The notes: a model not told the origin generated them from the letters alone. DNA of 64,000 bases from Eustoma russellianum (GCA_036186865.1 AP025054.1:821858-885857); one strand, 5' to 3'. Shown: positions 34,470-50,229, numbered from the stretch's first letter. Numbers and translations are program-made.

Positions 34470-34690
34470 ATTTTGAAATATAATGAAATAAATTGAAATA
34501 TAATGAAATAAAGCAAAATGACTCATGCAATTCAACAGTTGATCGATACATTTTGACGCAATTTTTATTATGGTTCATCGAGAAACAATCTTTGTGTGTT
34601 TTTAAAACATCGGTATGATTGCGTTCATCCGGCCTTCATACTCCACTATAGACGAAAGCCAAAACAATGGGTAATGTTGTTACGGTTATT
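34470..34690 (+). repeat. Dispersed repeat R1, second copy
   Basis: It shares GAAATATAATGAAATAAAG, GACGCAATTTTTATTATGG, CATCGAGAAACAATC and the GTTGTTACGG-type tail with the copy near 32.4 kb, without the tandem expansion. It lies 220 bp upstream of the receptor-like kinase start. Confidence 0.7.
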
Positions 34691-34913
34691 AAAGGAGGGA
34701 GACAGTATTATAAAAAGATGATTTGCATGAAAGTGTATAAGAGTATTTGATTTCCTCCCTGTTTTTTGGGTTGGTTAGTTACTAGCCAACTCTGAAATTA
34801 CCAGGAGTTTAAGCGAATTCAAATTCTCAGAGACGTTTCAAACAAACTAGTCATTCAATCTTCATCTTCACCTCCAAAATTTTCTCCATTTTCAATCTGT
34901 ATTTCTTCTACCC

Positions 34914-37331
34914 ATGTCGTTCTCTATGCCTTCCATCCGTCACAAGCTCTTGCAGCCCACTTCAGTATTTGGTATCAAATTATGGATCCTCATTGTTATA
35001 GCCACCATTTTGGCTCTGCTTTTAGGCCTTTCTTTGGCTATGTACTTGCTTATTCGTCGGCCACGCAAGCCCAGAAAAACTATGAGATCAAAGAGTAGGA
35101 CCTCAATGAGCAGAAGACTTCTGTCACAAAATGGTTCTGATGTTGAAATGGCTGCTATCCCCGGAAAACTACTGATGCTTTCGGATTATTCGCGTTCTAG
35201 TAGCAGGGCTAGTGAGAGGATTAGTAATGGCAACAGTGTCGATTCGGCAGTTTCGAGTAGAAAGTCATGTCACCATTTCACGCTTAAGGAGATTGAGGGA
35301 GCAACAAATGGATTTGCTGGTCATACTATCATTGGATGTGGAGATTATGGGGTTGTTTATCATGGAATCTTGTTAGATAATACCCACATTGCTGTCAAGA
35401 AATTGCTTGTGGACAGGTAAGCCGCAAGCACCATGAGTCGTCAATGACATTTTGTTTTTCTTCTTCTGCTTACAAGAATATGCAAATTTTGATGTGAAGG
35501 ACTCCCTCATGTGCCAAAAATACTTTTCAACAATTTATACTATGTTTAAAAGTACTATTTTTCAGGCGGAGGGAGTACCATATTTTGATGCTTATGTTGT
35601 TAAAGTAGTCAATATTTATAGTGTTTTTGATCCTTAGTTGAAGTAATAAAGCTAAAAATGCTGTTAGCAGAGGTAGATTCAGGGACTTCAAAGGAGATGC
35701 GGAAGCAATGTGGTGCGTCAGACACAAGAACTTGGTGAAATTATTCGGTTTTTGCTCGGAGGGATCATACAGGTAGCTACTAATCGCGAATTTTAAAGCC
35801 CTCTTGTTCTTGTAATCCAAACTACTAGAAAACCACCAGTAAAAAAGTGTTTCTTTTTGGCTATCTACACTGTCCTTCTTTCACTTCCGCAGTGCAACGA
35901 AGACCCCATAGGCAAGAAATTTCCCAGCTTACGGAAACTTTATTGTTAAAAGTACAACGAAAACTAAGCAAATCCCATCTTGAAACTACCATCCTTTCCT
36001 TGTTCTGGACGATATACATGAATGATGTTACGAAATGTACAGGATGCTGGTGTATGAGTATGTTGATAATGGAAATCTCAAGCAGTGGCTGCACCAAAAC
36101 ATATCGAAAGTTAGCCCTCTTTCATGGAATACGCGAATGGGTATCATTGAAGGAATTGCAAAAGGGTAACTTGTCTTCTTGCCTCCTCATGTCAGCTCAT
36201 CTGATTCGACAGTTTTCTTTCGTATAATTCAATGCCTGGAGAAGTAGAAGAAAATGCACTTATGATCTTCATTTTACAGGTTGACCTACCTTCATGAGGA
36301 CAGTGAACCAGTGATTCTACATCAGCACCTGAAAGCAAGCAACATATTGCTTGATAAACAGTGGAATCCTAAGATATGTGACTTTGGAATCTCAAATTTC
36401 ATAGGTCCAGAATGGTCTCATCCCATTGCTCCCCCAATGGGAATGTCCGGGTTAGCGAAAACTCCGTTTTGTAAGCCCAACATTTTCGATTGTCCTTGGC
36501 CTGAAAACAGCAAGAAACATTGCACTTTTGTGTTTGTCATATGTAGTTATCTAGCACCGGAATATGCAGACAGGGGTATACTGGATGCCAAAAGCGACGT
36601 CTACAGCTTCGGTATACTTGTGATGGAGATTGTGTCTGGAAAGAGCTCAGTGCAGCAGAGTGGCAATGAAATCGAGGTGGTGTTCGATCTTCTAAAGCCT
36701 CGTCTCTCTTCTTTTCTTGATGCAGCAAGGTGCATTTGAAAGAGTTTAAAGATGAAAACTTTTGATCACAGGAATACTTGATTGATTGGGTGAAATCCAA
36801 GGTGTCCACTGAGAATTTGGAAGAGATTGTGGACCCAAAACTGCCTCAGAGCCCTCCTCTCAGGCAGCTGAAACGCATTGTCCTGATAGCTCTTAGATGT
36901 GTGGATACAGATGCCGCCAACAGGCCCAAAATGAGTGATGTAATTCACATGCTCGAGCCCCGGGACTTGTTGCTGTGTGATGTCAGTGCCATTTCGACAT
37001 TGTTTTTTATTTCATTCAATCAGTTCCCCATTGCAGGAAACAACTTCTGTGTAGTTGCGTACATCCAACCTCTCCATACCCCGTTATAGGCGGGAGTGCA
37101 ATGGACTAAAGTTGTTGCACATTGCAAACTTGTGTCTCCTGGATTTAATGTTGTTTTTGTGATCATTGAATACAGGAACAACTGCTGAGAAAGGTGATTT
37201 CGCGCCGTTGTTCCTTTGGAAATCGATCAAATGATGCGAGTTCCTTCAGAGATCGATCCAATAACGTGGAAAAGACTGGTGAAGATACCTGCAAAAGGCA
37301 TGACGACCTGCAGCAAAACATTGATTCTTGA
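34914..37331 (+). CDS. Receptor-like kinase of the At1g01540 type, predicted pseudokinase
   Basis: Seven exons encode 464 aa: 34914-35416, 35671-35772, 36043-36165, 36280-36450, 36547-36676, 36772-36981 and 37176-37331. A short extracellular N-terminus (PTSVFGIKLW) and one membrane segment (ILIVIATILALLLGLSLAMYL, residues about 23-43) precede a Ser/Arg-rich juxtamembrane region. Kinase landmarks: glycine loop IIGCGDYGVVYHG, lysine in IAVKKL, alpha-C Glu in GDAEAMW, DFG in KICDFGIS, APE in YLAPEYA, and SDVYSFG. The catalytic loop reads VILHQHLKASNILL in place of HRDIKxxN, so the catalytic Asp is His and the preceding Arg is Gln. By family rules, phosphotransfer should be weak or absent; ATP binding may remain. 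The fold matches the At1g01540/At4g02630 receptor-like kinases, which normally keep HRD. The reading frame is otherwise clean, suggesting the protein is maintained. Confidence 0.88.
35500..35577. mobile_element. Short Stowaway-like MITE in kinase intron 1
   Basis: Left end ACTCCCTCATGTGCCAAAAA and right end AGGCGGAGGGAGTA are inverted copies with TA at the border, typical of Stowaway (Tc1/mariner) MITEs. Only about 78 bp remain, so it is short or internally deleted. It lies between exons 1 and 2 of the kinase gene. Confidence 0.75.
37034..37112 (+). repeat. Fragment of dispersed repeat R1 in kinase intron 6
   Basis: AAACAACTTCTGTGTAGTTG, then CGTACATCC and CGTTATAGGCGGGAG, match the 3' part of the R1 repeat. 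It is a partial copy with no visible target duplication. Confidence 0.55.
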
Positions 37332-38650
37332 TGAATCATAAAACCAAGCATATGGTGTAGGAACTGAACAAGTGATTCTTTTTAACATTCTTTTATGGAG
37401 ATAGATTGTACATTCCAACTTTTGCTGGAGATTTGGAAGTTTTGCCAGTTAAAAATTAAAACCATCAGAGATTTGAGGTATTCCGTTAGAAATTCTACAG
37501 TTAAATTCACAGAAATGTTTGGTCAACTGCAGAATATTTCATTAGCTTGACATCTGAAGATTTTGAATTTTTCGAGTCTTTCATTAATCCGATTGCTCAG
37601 TTAGAGAACAGCTTTGCTTTGTATTTTGAAAAGCTTCAAGTCTCGTATTCATGTGGGTTTTAGTAAAGTTGTTCTTCATTCCAATAAAGTTTTATGTTGC
37701 AGCATGTCTGCAATTTTTTATGCCGCATCATTTCAATAATATAAGATCAGATAAGTTCACAACGGTGTTCATATGGCTTTGCACGCATTATAAAACATTC
37801 TATTTGCCAATATAGTCCTTCAAGAGGCTTGTAAAAGGAAATTGTTTGTCACACATGAATTGATTGTGTGTTACATGTGGTGTCCAAATATATATAGTTG
37901 TAAAACTACGTATTTTAACACTTCCGCGCCACATTTTCACACCCAAATCAAATTTGCTAGGTAAACCTAAACAGTGTTCCACAATTTTAGTCCAGAGGAC
38001 TCGAACCCAGTTTCATGGTTTTCTTAGTACAACTTTTCTGGTTCAGGGGATCCGATCCCCGGTTTCCTTGCCGTCTTGGTCGAATGGATCGGTTTGAGGG
38101 ATACATAAAAAAGGGTCATGTCCGCAGTTTTTCAACCTTAAATATGCAACAATTATTTTCCTGAACAATTAATTCACGTGTAATTTGTTATAAATGGATA
38201 ACTGAACAGCTAATATTATCCACCTTGTCATTAGTACCTGTAAAAAAGACTTCATCCACAAGTTGTGACTTTCACTTGAAGTTGGGTTAATTAATTCCAC
38301 TCCGCTAATCCTCAATATTAGGGATAGTTGCATAGTATCATTACGGAGCCACATATCATCTGCTTGCAAACTGAAAATTTACGCATATATTACATAAACT
38401 AATATGATACAACAATGCAATACGAGCCCATGATTGTAAAATCGACGGCATGAAATCTGAAATATGAAACAACAACTATCCTATCAGAAACACAGGAGGC
38501 ACAGAAGAAAAGGGGCGATTTCCTTGAAAAACAACAGAGTAATTCCACAATACAAATTTTACAACCAAAAGGAAGAAGATAATGACACACCCCATCCCCA
38601 ATATCCACAAAATTTCAAGTGAAACAAAATGTGGGAGGAGACTACACAGA
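37332..38650. other. Convergent intergenic stretch
   Basis: It holds the 3' UTRs of the kinase (+) and DeSI-like (-) genes. No gene or bounded repeat was recognised. Confidence 0.4.
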
Positions 38651-42323
<3,673 letters not shown>

Positions 42324-42775
42324 CTTCCTTAAATCTAATTAATCTCCAATCAAGACCCTAATTCCCCCACCACTCTTTCCCTCTTATTCCGTCAAAAAGA
42401 ACCAATAGCAGTCACCAAGAAATCCTTTCGCGGTGACTTCTCCTCTCAGACTAATTGCCTGTCGGTGGAAGGAAGTTTTTACCCCAAATGCCGGTTTCCT
42501 TTTTTTCCTCCTTTTCTCCGATGAGTATTGATAATTGTAGACAGCAGCAGTTCTAGTGATTATGTTTTGGGGATTTGGTGGCCTGAAATGCTAAATGAGT
42601 TTGGAAATTTGGACCAGGGTGTTTAGCAGCCTCTTTCCTTCTTCAAACGTTAATTTGGTTGAGAGTCTGAGATGTGTGTGGAAATGTGTCCGTTATTTTG
42701 CTTTTATGACCTTTTTCGTTGCACAAAGTTTAAGATTTTTTTCATTTCGTTCAAATAAGAGTAGTAGATTCTTTC
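42324..42775. promoter_or_regulatory. Promoter and 5' UTR region of DeSI-like gene
   Basis: This is the immediate upstream sequence of the DeSI-like ATG, with pyrimidine-rich stretches. No specific TATA box could be assigned with confidence. A palindromic G-box element borders it. Confidence 0.35.
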
Positions 42776-42778
42776 AAT

Positions 42779-42962
42779 CCAAATCTCTCATCTTATGTGT
42801 CATCGTGCGACATGTGGTGTTGACGCATGACATGTGACAACAAGAATGGATGGTGAGACTAGATGCAGATCACCTTCATCTAACATCATCACTCATATTA
42901 CTGATACGTGTCGTGCAGTGACGCGTGGGGTGAAGAGATTGTGAGTGAGGTGATCTAATCCA
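42779..42962. mobile_element. Palindromic G-box element, copy D
   Basis: The arms carry TGACATGTGACAACAAGAAT on the left and, inverted, ATACGTGTCGTGCAGTGACG on the right. The centre pairs GAGACTAGATG with CATCTAACATCATC. Cores have decayed to CATGTG and TACGTG. The outer right end reads GGATTAGATCACCTCAC on the other strand, as in other members. It lies about 450-640 bp upstream of the DeSI-like start. Confidence 0.7.
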
Positions 42963-43828
42963 GTTGTCGACATACCGAAGTATTGACATATCGATCTGTC
43001 CGGCACGGACTTCAACTTCCGTCCCAAGAGCGACAACCTTAGAATTTCTTTTCATATTTGACCATGGACGTTGTGTTTCATTTCATAAATATTGAAGTTA
43101 TTGCCGTTTCTTAAGTGTGTTGCGATTAAGATTCATATTTTTTTAATTTACATTATATGTTATTAATTTGTTATAAAAATAACCATTTTGAATAATTATT
43201 GATGTATTGGCGTTGAAATTAGCAATAAATTGATGTTAAATTTAGCAACGATTAGTAACTTTTTACGACCAATTTAATAATACAAGGATACACACTATAA
43301 AAGATATATGGATGTTAATCGCAACGATCATCGAACATATGAATTCAAAATGCAAATAACTTCCCATGAAAAAAAGGAAGGAGATAATTTTATTTCACAT
43401 TTTCTATCACATTTGGGCAGAATCATACTATGTGTATTAGTTTGATATCATTTAAATACACATGATCCCGCCTGATAAAGAGAGGATGTAATCAAGATGG
43501 TAAGACCAACCAGCTTTTGTCCGAGATGTGGCGCATATAATTGCTACATACATGTATAGATCTATACAAGGAAATTGTGATTAGATTGTGTTTAGTTATT
43601 GTATGTTTCACATCGGAATTGTAAATGTACTGGTTCATTTTGATCATTAGTTAAATGCAATTTTTTATTTTTGACCCAAAAAAAAAAGATTGCAAGACCA
43701 ATGATAAATATACAAACTTTTTGGATATATGCACACTATTTGCACGTTTACACCATTGATTTCATTTTATCATTCATTTCTTAGTGTTGATCAAACAAAC
43801 ATTTGTGTATTTATTAAAAAGAAAAAAG
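42963..43828. other. Intergenic AT-rich stretch
   Basis: No gene, RNA or bounded repeat was recognised. Confidence 0.4.
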
Positions 43829-43829
43829 A

Positions 43830-44064
43830 TACTCTCTCTATTTCAAAAATATTGTCTTCATTATTTTCAGTTTGTCCCAAAAATATTATCCACTATTTAA
43901 AAATAGTAAGTATTGCTAGTCAAAGTTTCTGTATTATCTTTCAAATGACATTTACGTAATATTTCTCTATTTTATCTGAAATAACGAAAGTACCAAGTTT
44001 GACTTCATTAAATTATTCTAAAATCAAACTAAAACAATATTTTTAAAACTAATAGGATGATGTA
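43830..44064. mobile_element. Probable Stowaway-like MITE
   Basis: The left end TACTCTCTCTATTTCAAAA and the right end, TACATCATCCTATTAG on the other strand, each lead into an AAAATATTGT block. This gives diverged terminal inverted repeats with TA borders over 235 bp. The AT-rich interior is typical. The ends are imperfect. Confidence 0.5.
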
Positions 44065-45170
44065 TTTACTATATGCTTATTCTAATAGAATATTTCCTTC
44101 CAAAGAAACTTTTGGGAAGCGAAAAGAAATACCGATTGCTGATAAGTGATAGCAAAATTTTGAACTTAAATATTTACCAGACGAATTAAACGTATTTTAC
44201 TAGCATAACCAATCGTTGGCTTGGTTGATTTTTATTTTAATTTTTTCAGTTCATACCCCTCCCCTTGTACACGAGAAAGAATCCACTTTTGTTCGTAGCT
44301 TAGTAGTATAAGATTTGTATTTTACCCTTGTTAAACTGTCACGTTGGTCAAAGTGACCACTTGTTTATTATTTTTTGACTAACGATCTACCAATATTGTC
44401 GAAAAAAATATAAATTCAGTGTCAATAATCAATATATTGTTGAGAATATAAGGTTAATTTGTTATGCTGTTTGTTTTTTTATTTTATTAACAAGACTAAT
44501 TATTAAAATGATATTGGTCTTTGATTAAAATAAAATAAAAAAGTTAGGAATATATTTCTGTTAATAAAACTTAAGACCATGAATGACTTAGGCAGTATAT
44601 AATCGCTTCAAGTTACTGTTTAAGATTGCAAAGTTTAATTCATCAAGAACCTTAGAGAAAGTATGCACGATTTATAGAAATAAAAATAAAAAACCTATAA
44701 AATATATATTTTAATAAACATTCAATTATAACCATAAATCAATAATTTCCAAAATAAATACAAACTTCAAATTACATCCAAACTATTATCAGTTCAAAAT
44801 AAAATTACACATGTCCTCGTCTTGGAAAGGATTCAAAAATATCATTATTTTCCACCTTTGGATGATCATCTTTGCAAGAAAGGATTCTCAAAATTATATC
44901 AATTAAAGCAATAACATTCAAGAATAATATGAAGTCAGATCCCAAGGAATATCACCAGACCCTCCCAAAATTAAGTTCTTGATCCAGTCCTCTCTCGCGT
45001 TCAATTTCATCATCTTCAAGCACTTCTCTAATTTTTTTGAACCTGACGATTTTTATTTTTTTTGTCGTTTAGATGAACGCCCAGCAACAATTCAACAAAA
45101 CAGATAAGAGAATCAAATAGCCAACCACAGTCAACATGCTTTTTAAACTGCAACGAGTGCAAGCTAAACT
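44065..45170. other. Intergenic AT-rich stretch
   Basis: Very low GC. Only short frames are present. Nothing further was recognised. Confidence 0.4.
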
Positions 45171-45173
45171 TAA

Positions 45174-45335
45174 GGGGGATCACCTCACCCCTCTCCACCG
45201 CCACCTACGTGATAGTAGAAGAGATTGGTGATGCTAAATAAGAGGTGGTCAGCAAGAAGTGTATGAGAGGAGGTAGACGACACGTGACGGATGGTGGAAA
45301 AGGATATGAGAGAAAAGGGGGTGAGGGGCCTAAAG
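45174..45335. mobile_element. Palindromic G-box element, copy F (diverged)
   Basis: It begins GGGATCACCTCACCCC and contains CTACGTGATAGTAGAAGAGA and TTGGTGATGCTAAAT, which match one consensus arm. A second GACGACACGTGACGG block at 45276-45290 is followed by ATGGTGG. It ends GGGGGTGAGGGG. The two arms are partly direct instead of inverted, so this is a rearranged or older member. Confidence 0.5.
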
Positions 45336-46235
45336 TTGGTGTACGAAGCAATGGAAGTAGCACGCATAGTGACATTTTTTTCATGATCAATGTTTTCAAG
45401 CCATTTATCACCACCTATCATGTTATTAGCCCCCATCAAAACCATGTAAATGAATTTTAGATGGGCTTAAAGAATACACCACAAGCATTGAATAAATTGC
45501 AATCTTTAAGGAAGGACAAGACGGTAGTATCCTTGACATGCAATACCAAGACATCCTTCCACCATGGCTCTTTTTTTTTTTTTTTTTTAATCAACATATC
45601 GAAACTGCAAAGACATTTGTTCTTCTAGAGATACATCGTTAGATTCAGCAACTAACAGCACTTTCGGTGCACCAGGTTCCTGCGCTTGCATAGAGTTAAG
45701 ATGGGCCGGATCGTTTTGCGATCTGATATATGCAGCCTTACCTCACTTTGTGGTAAAAAGACGTTCCCGATGCACTAGACCCCGCGTTTGCACATGGTCC
45801 AAAAACTTATGTAAGTCCCTGGTTAAGGATACACTGATTTACAAAAGTCCTTTTTTTTATTCAAAACTATTTTTCTCCCTTCAAAATTGAGGGTATGCAC
45901 TCTGTCTACTCTGCATCCGCCCCTGCCCATTATGCATCTTCACATTCATTCTAAAGCAAGCCACATTGAAGCTGTAATACAGCGTGAAGGCAAAGAAGAG
46001 TTTGAGAATTATATTATTAGAATAAGAGTATAACCACTTGTCTTTCAAATAGGAATATTAGAATTATTGTGGTAAAATGTACAAGCCATTTCATAGCACT
46101 TAAATCACAGTCACTTCAAAGGATATCAAACACATATACTACTATAGATAAAGTTGACTCTCATACCTAAGTGTGAAGAAAGTCCCCCAAAAGAACAAGT
46201 GCACACAACCTCCAGCTACACTGGAGCCTCTTTAA
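45336..46235. other. Intergenic, 3' flank of CrRLK1L gene
   Basis: It includes a T-run at about 45571-45588 and SINE fragments listed separately. No gene was seen. Confidence 0.4.
45655..45805 (-). mobile_element. Au-like SINE fragments
   Basis: The minus strand of the first piece shows GTAAGGCTGCATATATCAGA, a CGCAAAACGATCCGG segment and GCAAGCGCAGGAACC, then GGTGCACC. A second, shorter 3' piece follows (GCGGGGTCTAGTGCATCGGG on the minus strand, about 45770-45790). Both lack the tRNA-like head, so they are two truncated tails in tandem. Confidence 0.65.
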
Positions 46236-48716
46236 CTATCGACCTTCATTGTTCATCAATTGGGAAAAGACTTGGCTGGTTGATATATCTGAATTCCAAT
46301 CACTAGTATCTCTTTCAAGCCCAGAACCATTCGGCGGAAACGGCGTAAAATTTGAAGGTGTTGGGAACTCTTGGGAAGCAGCATCTGTACCACTAGTTAC
46401 ACTTCCATTTTCTTGAAGCTGCAATACATATTCCAAGTTCCATAGCACATCCCCCATGGTTGGCCTGTCTACGCCGTAATCCGCCAGACATTTCTCTGCT
46501 GTCTCCCCAAACTTCTTTAAAGAGCTTGGTTTGATCTGACCTCGAAGATGTGGATCAATAATTTGATCAAACTGTCCATTTTTCTGCCATTCCAACGCCC
46601 ATTCCCCTAAATTAACTTGCTCCCTAGGAAGAGATGGATCTAAAGCAGGTCTAGCACAGACTACCTCAAAAAGCACAACTCCAAAAGAATATACATCCGA
46701 CTTATCAGTGAGCTGTTGTCTCCTGAAGTATTCTGGATCAAGATATCCGAAACTTCCTTTAACACCTGTGCTTACATGTGTCTCATCTAGACAAGGGCCA
46801 GACCTTGAGAGACCGAAATCGGCAACCTTTGCTACATAGTTCTCATCAAGCAAGATGTTTGTTGACTTGATATCGCGATGTATGATTCCTTGTGTTGAAC
46901 CGGTATGAAGATAGTGAAGGCCTCTTGCTGCACCAATACATACTTCAAGCCTCTGCTTCCAAGACAACGGTGGCAGCCCAGCGCCGTACAAGTGATTCTT
47001 CAATGGCCCCTTTTCAACATATTCATACACAAGTATCATTTCTGATTCTTCTTCGCAGTAGCCAACCAAAGATACAAGATGACAGTGGCGAATTTTAGAC
47101 AACACTGTGATTTCAGTGTGGAATTCAGGAAGTCCTTGCCTGGAACCAGGCATACCGCGCTTTACTGCCACATGTGTGCCGTCTTCAAGAGTTCCTTTGT
47201 AGACCGTTCCAAATCCACCACTACCAATTACCAGATTCTTGTCAAAGTTTTTAGTTGCAGTCTGTATATCAGCAAATGGAATCTTCATGCCAAGGAATCC
47301 ATTGGATCCCGGAGATGTAAGAAGAGTTCCAGCAGAGACTGTACCCCTTGAACTGCCTGCATACGCACGTAAGGGAGTCCAGCCAAGACTATCTGCACGT
47401 TTTGTTTTAGGTTTTCTGCATCTGCTACCACATAAATATACAAATAATAAAGCCAACAAGCTTAGTACAAGAAAGCCTCCGAGTATTGCACCTAAAAACA
47501 CCCAAATTCTTCTTTTCTTATGTCCTTTTTGGGAAACCACAACATTCTTTATGTTCAAGATTTCCACCCCATTTAGAATGGCATTCTTCCTGAAAGAACT
47601 ACTCAACTCAGAAGGACCAACACTTATCTGAATTACACCAGAACTACCCGATTCCACGACAAAATCAAGAAAATAAGGTGAAGCCAGCACATGAAAGGTT
47701 AGAGCAGACAAGTCTACATCCTTGTATGCCACAACTCCATTGATATACACATTAAAGTACAACTGGTTCAGCGAAATGCTTACGATATCAGAGAAATGCA
47801 ATCGGATAAAATGAAGATTATCACCAGGAGCCACAGGGAAATTCCATGTAATATTGAAGTCAAAAATTGAGGTCACATTATCCCTGTTCATTTGCTGGGC
47901 AGTCATATACACATTATCAGGAGCAATTTCCTTGGTTGCACCACCTTCTTGATAGTTTGGTCTAGAACTACTCCTTGCGATTTTCGCTGCAGATTTCAAG
48001 ACAAGAAAATCTTCATCTGGAACCCAAGTTCTCCAAAGGGTATCATTAAAAGGTGTCAACTTTAACCCTCCAACATTAATTCTATGAACAGTTTCTAAAA
48101 CAAGGGAAGATATGTTCTGACTAAATTCTTTAATCCCATTGGGCACGATAAATTTAGTCACAGCATCAACTAAAAAATTATCAGGAGCAGAAAACACTTC
48201 AACTGCACTAACATAAGCAAAATTGGACTCATCAAAAGGCGTGAACAAGATTTCAAGCTCATCTTTGTCCACCATAAGCACAAATTCCTTAATCAGGGAG
48301 CTGATTTGTGCACCAAAATTACTCAAAAGCGAAACACCATTAGCAGAAACACTGAAAATCGCCTCATTGAGGTTATAATTCTTGGAACTAAATGGTGAAA
48401 AGTGGAAACGCACCAAGTGGGTTCCTTTTTTCTTGATGCTAAAGGCATAACCCGATACTTTTTCAAAAACTCTTGCAGAAGTGTAAAGTAGAGAGGAATT
48501 TGAAGAAGGGTTTGGATTTGTGACTGGAATTGAATCACCATGAGAGAGATAAGCTGAACCCAAGTTCGTTAAATCACCAAGAAAAGGCCTAGTATCAACT
48601 GTGATGTTGGAGCTTGATCCACAGTTAATAAGGTAATTGTCTAGAGGTGTAAAAGCTGTTGAGAGATTGATGACACAAGATAGTAAAGAAATAAAAAGAG
48701 TAGCTTTCTTGTCCAT
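46236..48716 (-). CDS. CrRLK1L receptor-like kinase, At5g24010 type
   Basis: A single intronless ORF of 826 aa, as is usual for the Catharanthus roseus RLK1-like family. A signal peptide (about residues 1-21, before FTPLDNYLINCG) leads into a two-lobed malectin-like ectodomain (about 25-380) with TARVFEKVSGYAF, HRINVGGLKLTPFNDTLWRTW and PDNVYMTAQQMNRDN. One membrane helix (IWVFLGAILGGFLVLSLLAL, about residues 401-424) follows. The kinase domain spans about 490-765 and has VIGSGGFGTVYKG, HVAVKRG, intact IIHRDIKSTNILL, VADFGLSRSG, GSFGYLDPEYFRR and SDVYSFGVVLFEVVCARPALD. All catalytic residues are present, so it should be active. The Ser/Thr-rich tail of about 60 residues is typical. Family members (FERONIA, THESEUS and others) monitor the cell wall and RALF peptides. 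The closest Arabidopsis match by recall is At5g24010, whose own role I do not know. Confidence 0.96.
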   Translation of the reverse strand: MDKKATLFISLLSCVINLSTAFTPLDNYLINCGSSSNITVDTRPFLGDLTNLGSAYLSHGDSIPVTNPNPSSNSSLLYTSARVFEKVSGYAFSIKKKGTHLVRFHFSPFSSKNYNLNEAIFSVSANGVSLLSNFGAQISSLIKEFVLMVDKDELEILFTPFDESNFAYVSAVEVFSAPDNFLVDAVTKFIVPNGIKEFSQNISSLVLETVHRINVGGLKLTPFNDTLWRTWVPDEDFLVLKSAAKIARSSSRPNYQEGGATKEIAPDNVYMTAQQMNRDNVTSIFDFNITWNFPVAPGDNLHFIRLHFSDIVSISLNQLYFNVYINGVVAYKDVDLSALTFHVLASPYFLDFVVESGSSGVIQISVGPSELSSSFRKNAILNGVEILNIKNVVVSQKGHKKRRIWVFLGAILGGFLVLSLLALLFVYLCGSRCRKPKTKRADSLGWTPLRAYAGSSRGTVSAGTLLTSPGSNGFLGMKIPFADIQTATKNFDKNLVIGSGGFGTVYKGTLEDGTHVAVKRGMPGSRQGLPEFHTEITVLSKIRHCHLVSLVGYCEEESEMILVYEYVEKGPLKNHLYGAGLPPLSWKQRLEVCIGAARGLHYLHTGSTQGIIHRDIKSTNILLDENYVAKVADFGLSRSGPCLDETHVSTGVKGSFGYLDPEYFRRQQLTDKSDVYSFGVVLFEVVCARPALDPSLPREQVNLGEWALEWQKNGQFDQIIDPHLRGQIKPSSLKKFGETAEKCLADYGVDRPTMGDVLWNLEYVLQLQENGSVTSGTDAASQEFPTPSNFTPFPPNGSGLERDTSDWNSDISTSQVFSQLMNNEGR

Positions 48717-50225
48717 GGCCGAAAATAAGCTCTCTTTCCTAGAAGGGGAAGTGATTATGAGCTTAAAGGAGGGATATTGATTCCATTAGAAAGCAGAGAA
48801 CATTCAACATTTTGGTAATAAGATTTTATGGGAAGGTTGAGAAAAAGGCTCGCGCGTAATCATAGGTGATCAAGAGTATAATTATAGGATTAATTAAGAG
48901 CGAAATCACTCGTAACTTTTTAATGAAGAGCAAATTTTGGATTTGTTATAACTTCCTACTAACAACATTCTTTCACATCTACAAGTGACATCTCAATCTA
49001 AAAGGACGCTGAGCTCCTAATTTATATATTCAACAATACTCTTTGAGACTAGGACGATAAAAAACATCAGAAACAGAGTATAATCTTTTGCTCCACGCAC
49101 ACATTCATGTCTCCTACATTTTATTGTACTTTTCAATATAACAAACTGTTAATACTGTCACAGTTCATAATTACAGTTAGCTGATAAAATCTTCAACATA
49201 TTCAACATAATAATTTGTCAAAATATTATTCATACAATTTAAAACCAAATTTTATTAAATAATGCGTAAAATACTTTGATTTTTCAAAATGAAAATGCTT
49301 GATCAACTGTATATTTATTTCAGTGAGAATATTTTTGGCAGATAAATATCTATTTTTACTAATTATTAATCCAACAAACATAAATCAATCTATCGCTTCA
49401 AACAGAAAACAAAGACTCGAACAATATAAATCTTGGCATAGGAGAAAAGAATGATGTGTTCTACACCTGACAAACAAAGTAGTGACTACGGTTAGATATC
49501 ATTGTAGTGAAAACAATTTTAAGACGGCTTAAAAAATTTGTTGCTTACAGAGAGGGATTGGATTCCAAGTCGATGAAGCTGTACGAGATGTGATGGCCAT
49601 TCGACTATTTGGGAGGTGCAAAATCACCTTTTAATACATATCTCAGTTGGTATACGGATGATACATTCCTCTCTAAGTGGTATAAGTTCTTGATCAGATG
49701 CAACCGTAGCGTTCGATATTTTATTGATATTTAAGTCAGATGTTTCTAACTTAATTGAGATAAGGATGATGGTCCAGTTTGCAGTAAATATTATGTATGC
49801 ATATTTATATATAACTATCTCATCTCAGATGCGGCTGAGTTTCTTATTTTGCATAATTTACAAAGCTTCTTGGAGTTCTGACAATAAAAACCCCATCTCA
49901 AAAACAATTGAGTTTCTTGATTTGCATACTCTACAAAACTTTTTAAGACTCAGATATTAAGAACCTTCGAGATGAAAGTATGAAATTTTGCTCTCAAAAT
50001 ATTAATCAAAAGCCATCATCAAGGACATCATTATTTTCGACAGTGCATGTGATTTGGAGAGGAAACGTTGAATTTAGTGATATTTCCACTGTTATTGATG
50101 GAACTTCTATACCTTATTTGTCACACTTCATGTTGAGTATTTGAATATTGGAAAATGAGTATGGAGTTGGTAAAGTTATGCAGTCAGGCATCCTCAGCCA
50201 AACATTTTTCTGCCAACCTTTTGTG
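48717..50225. other. Upstream region of CrRLK1L gene
   Basis: The first about 100-200 bp probably contain the 5' UTR and promoter. The remainder is AT-rich. A weak tRNA-like A box (TATCTCAGTTGGTATA) at about 49641 hints at a degenerate SINE related to the one at 53.4 kb. Confidence 0.4.
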
Positions 50226-50229
50226 TTAG

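Noticed and set aside
45276..45290. Single CACGTG considered as an independent regulatory G-box
   Set aside because: It lies inside a diverged member of the palindromic family and is downstream of the CrRLK1L gene.
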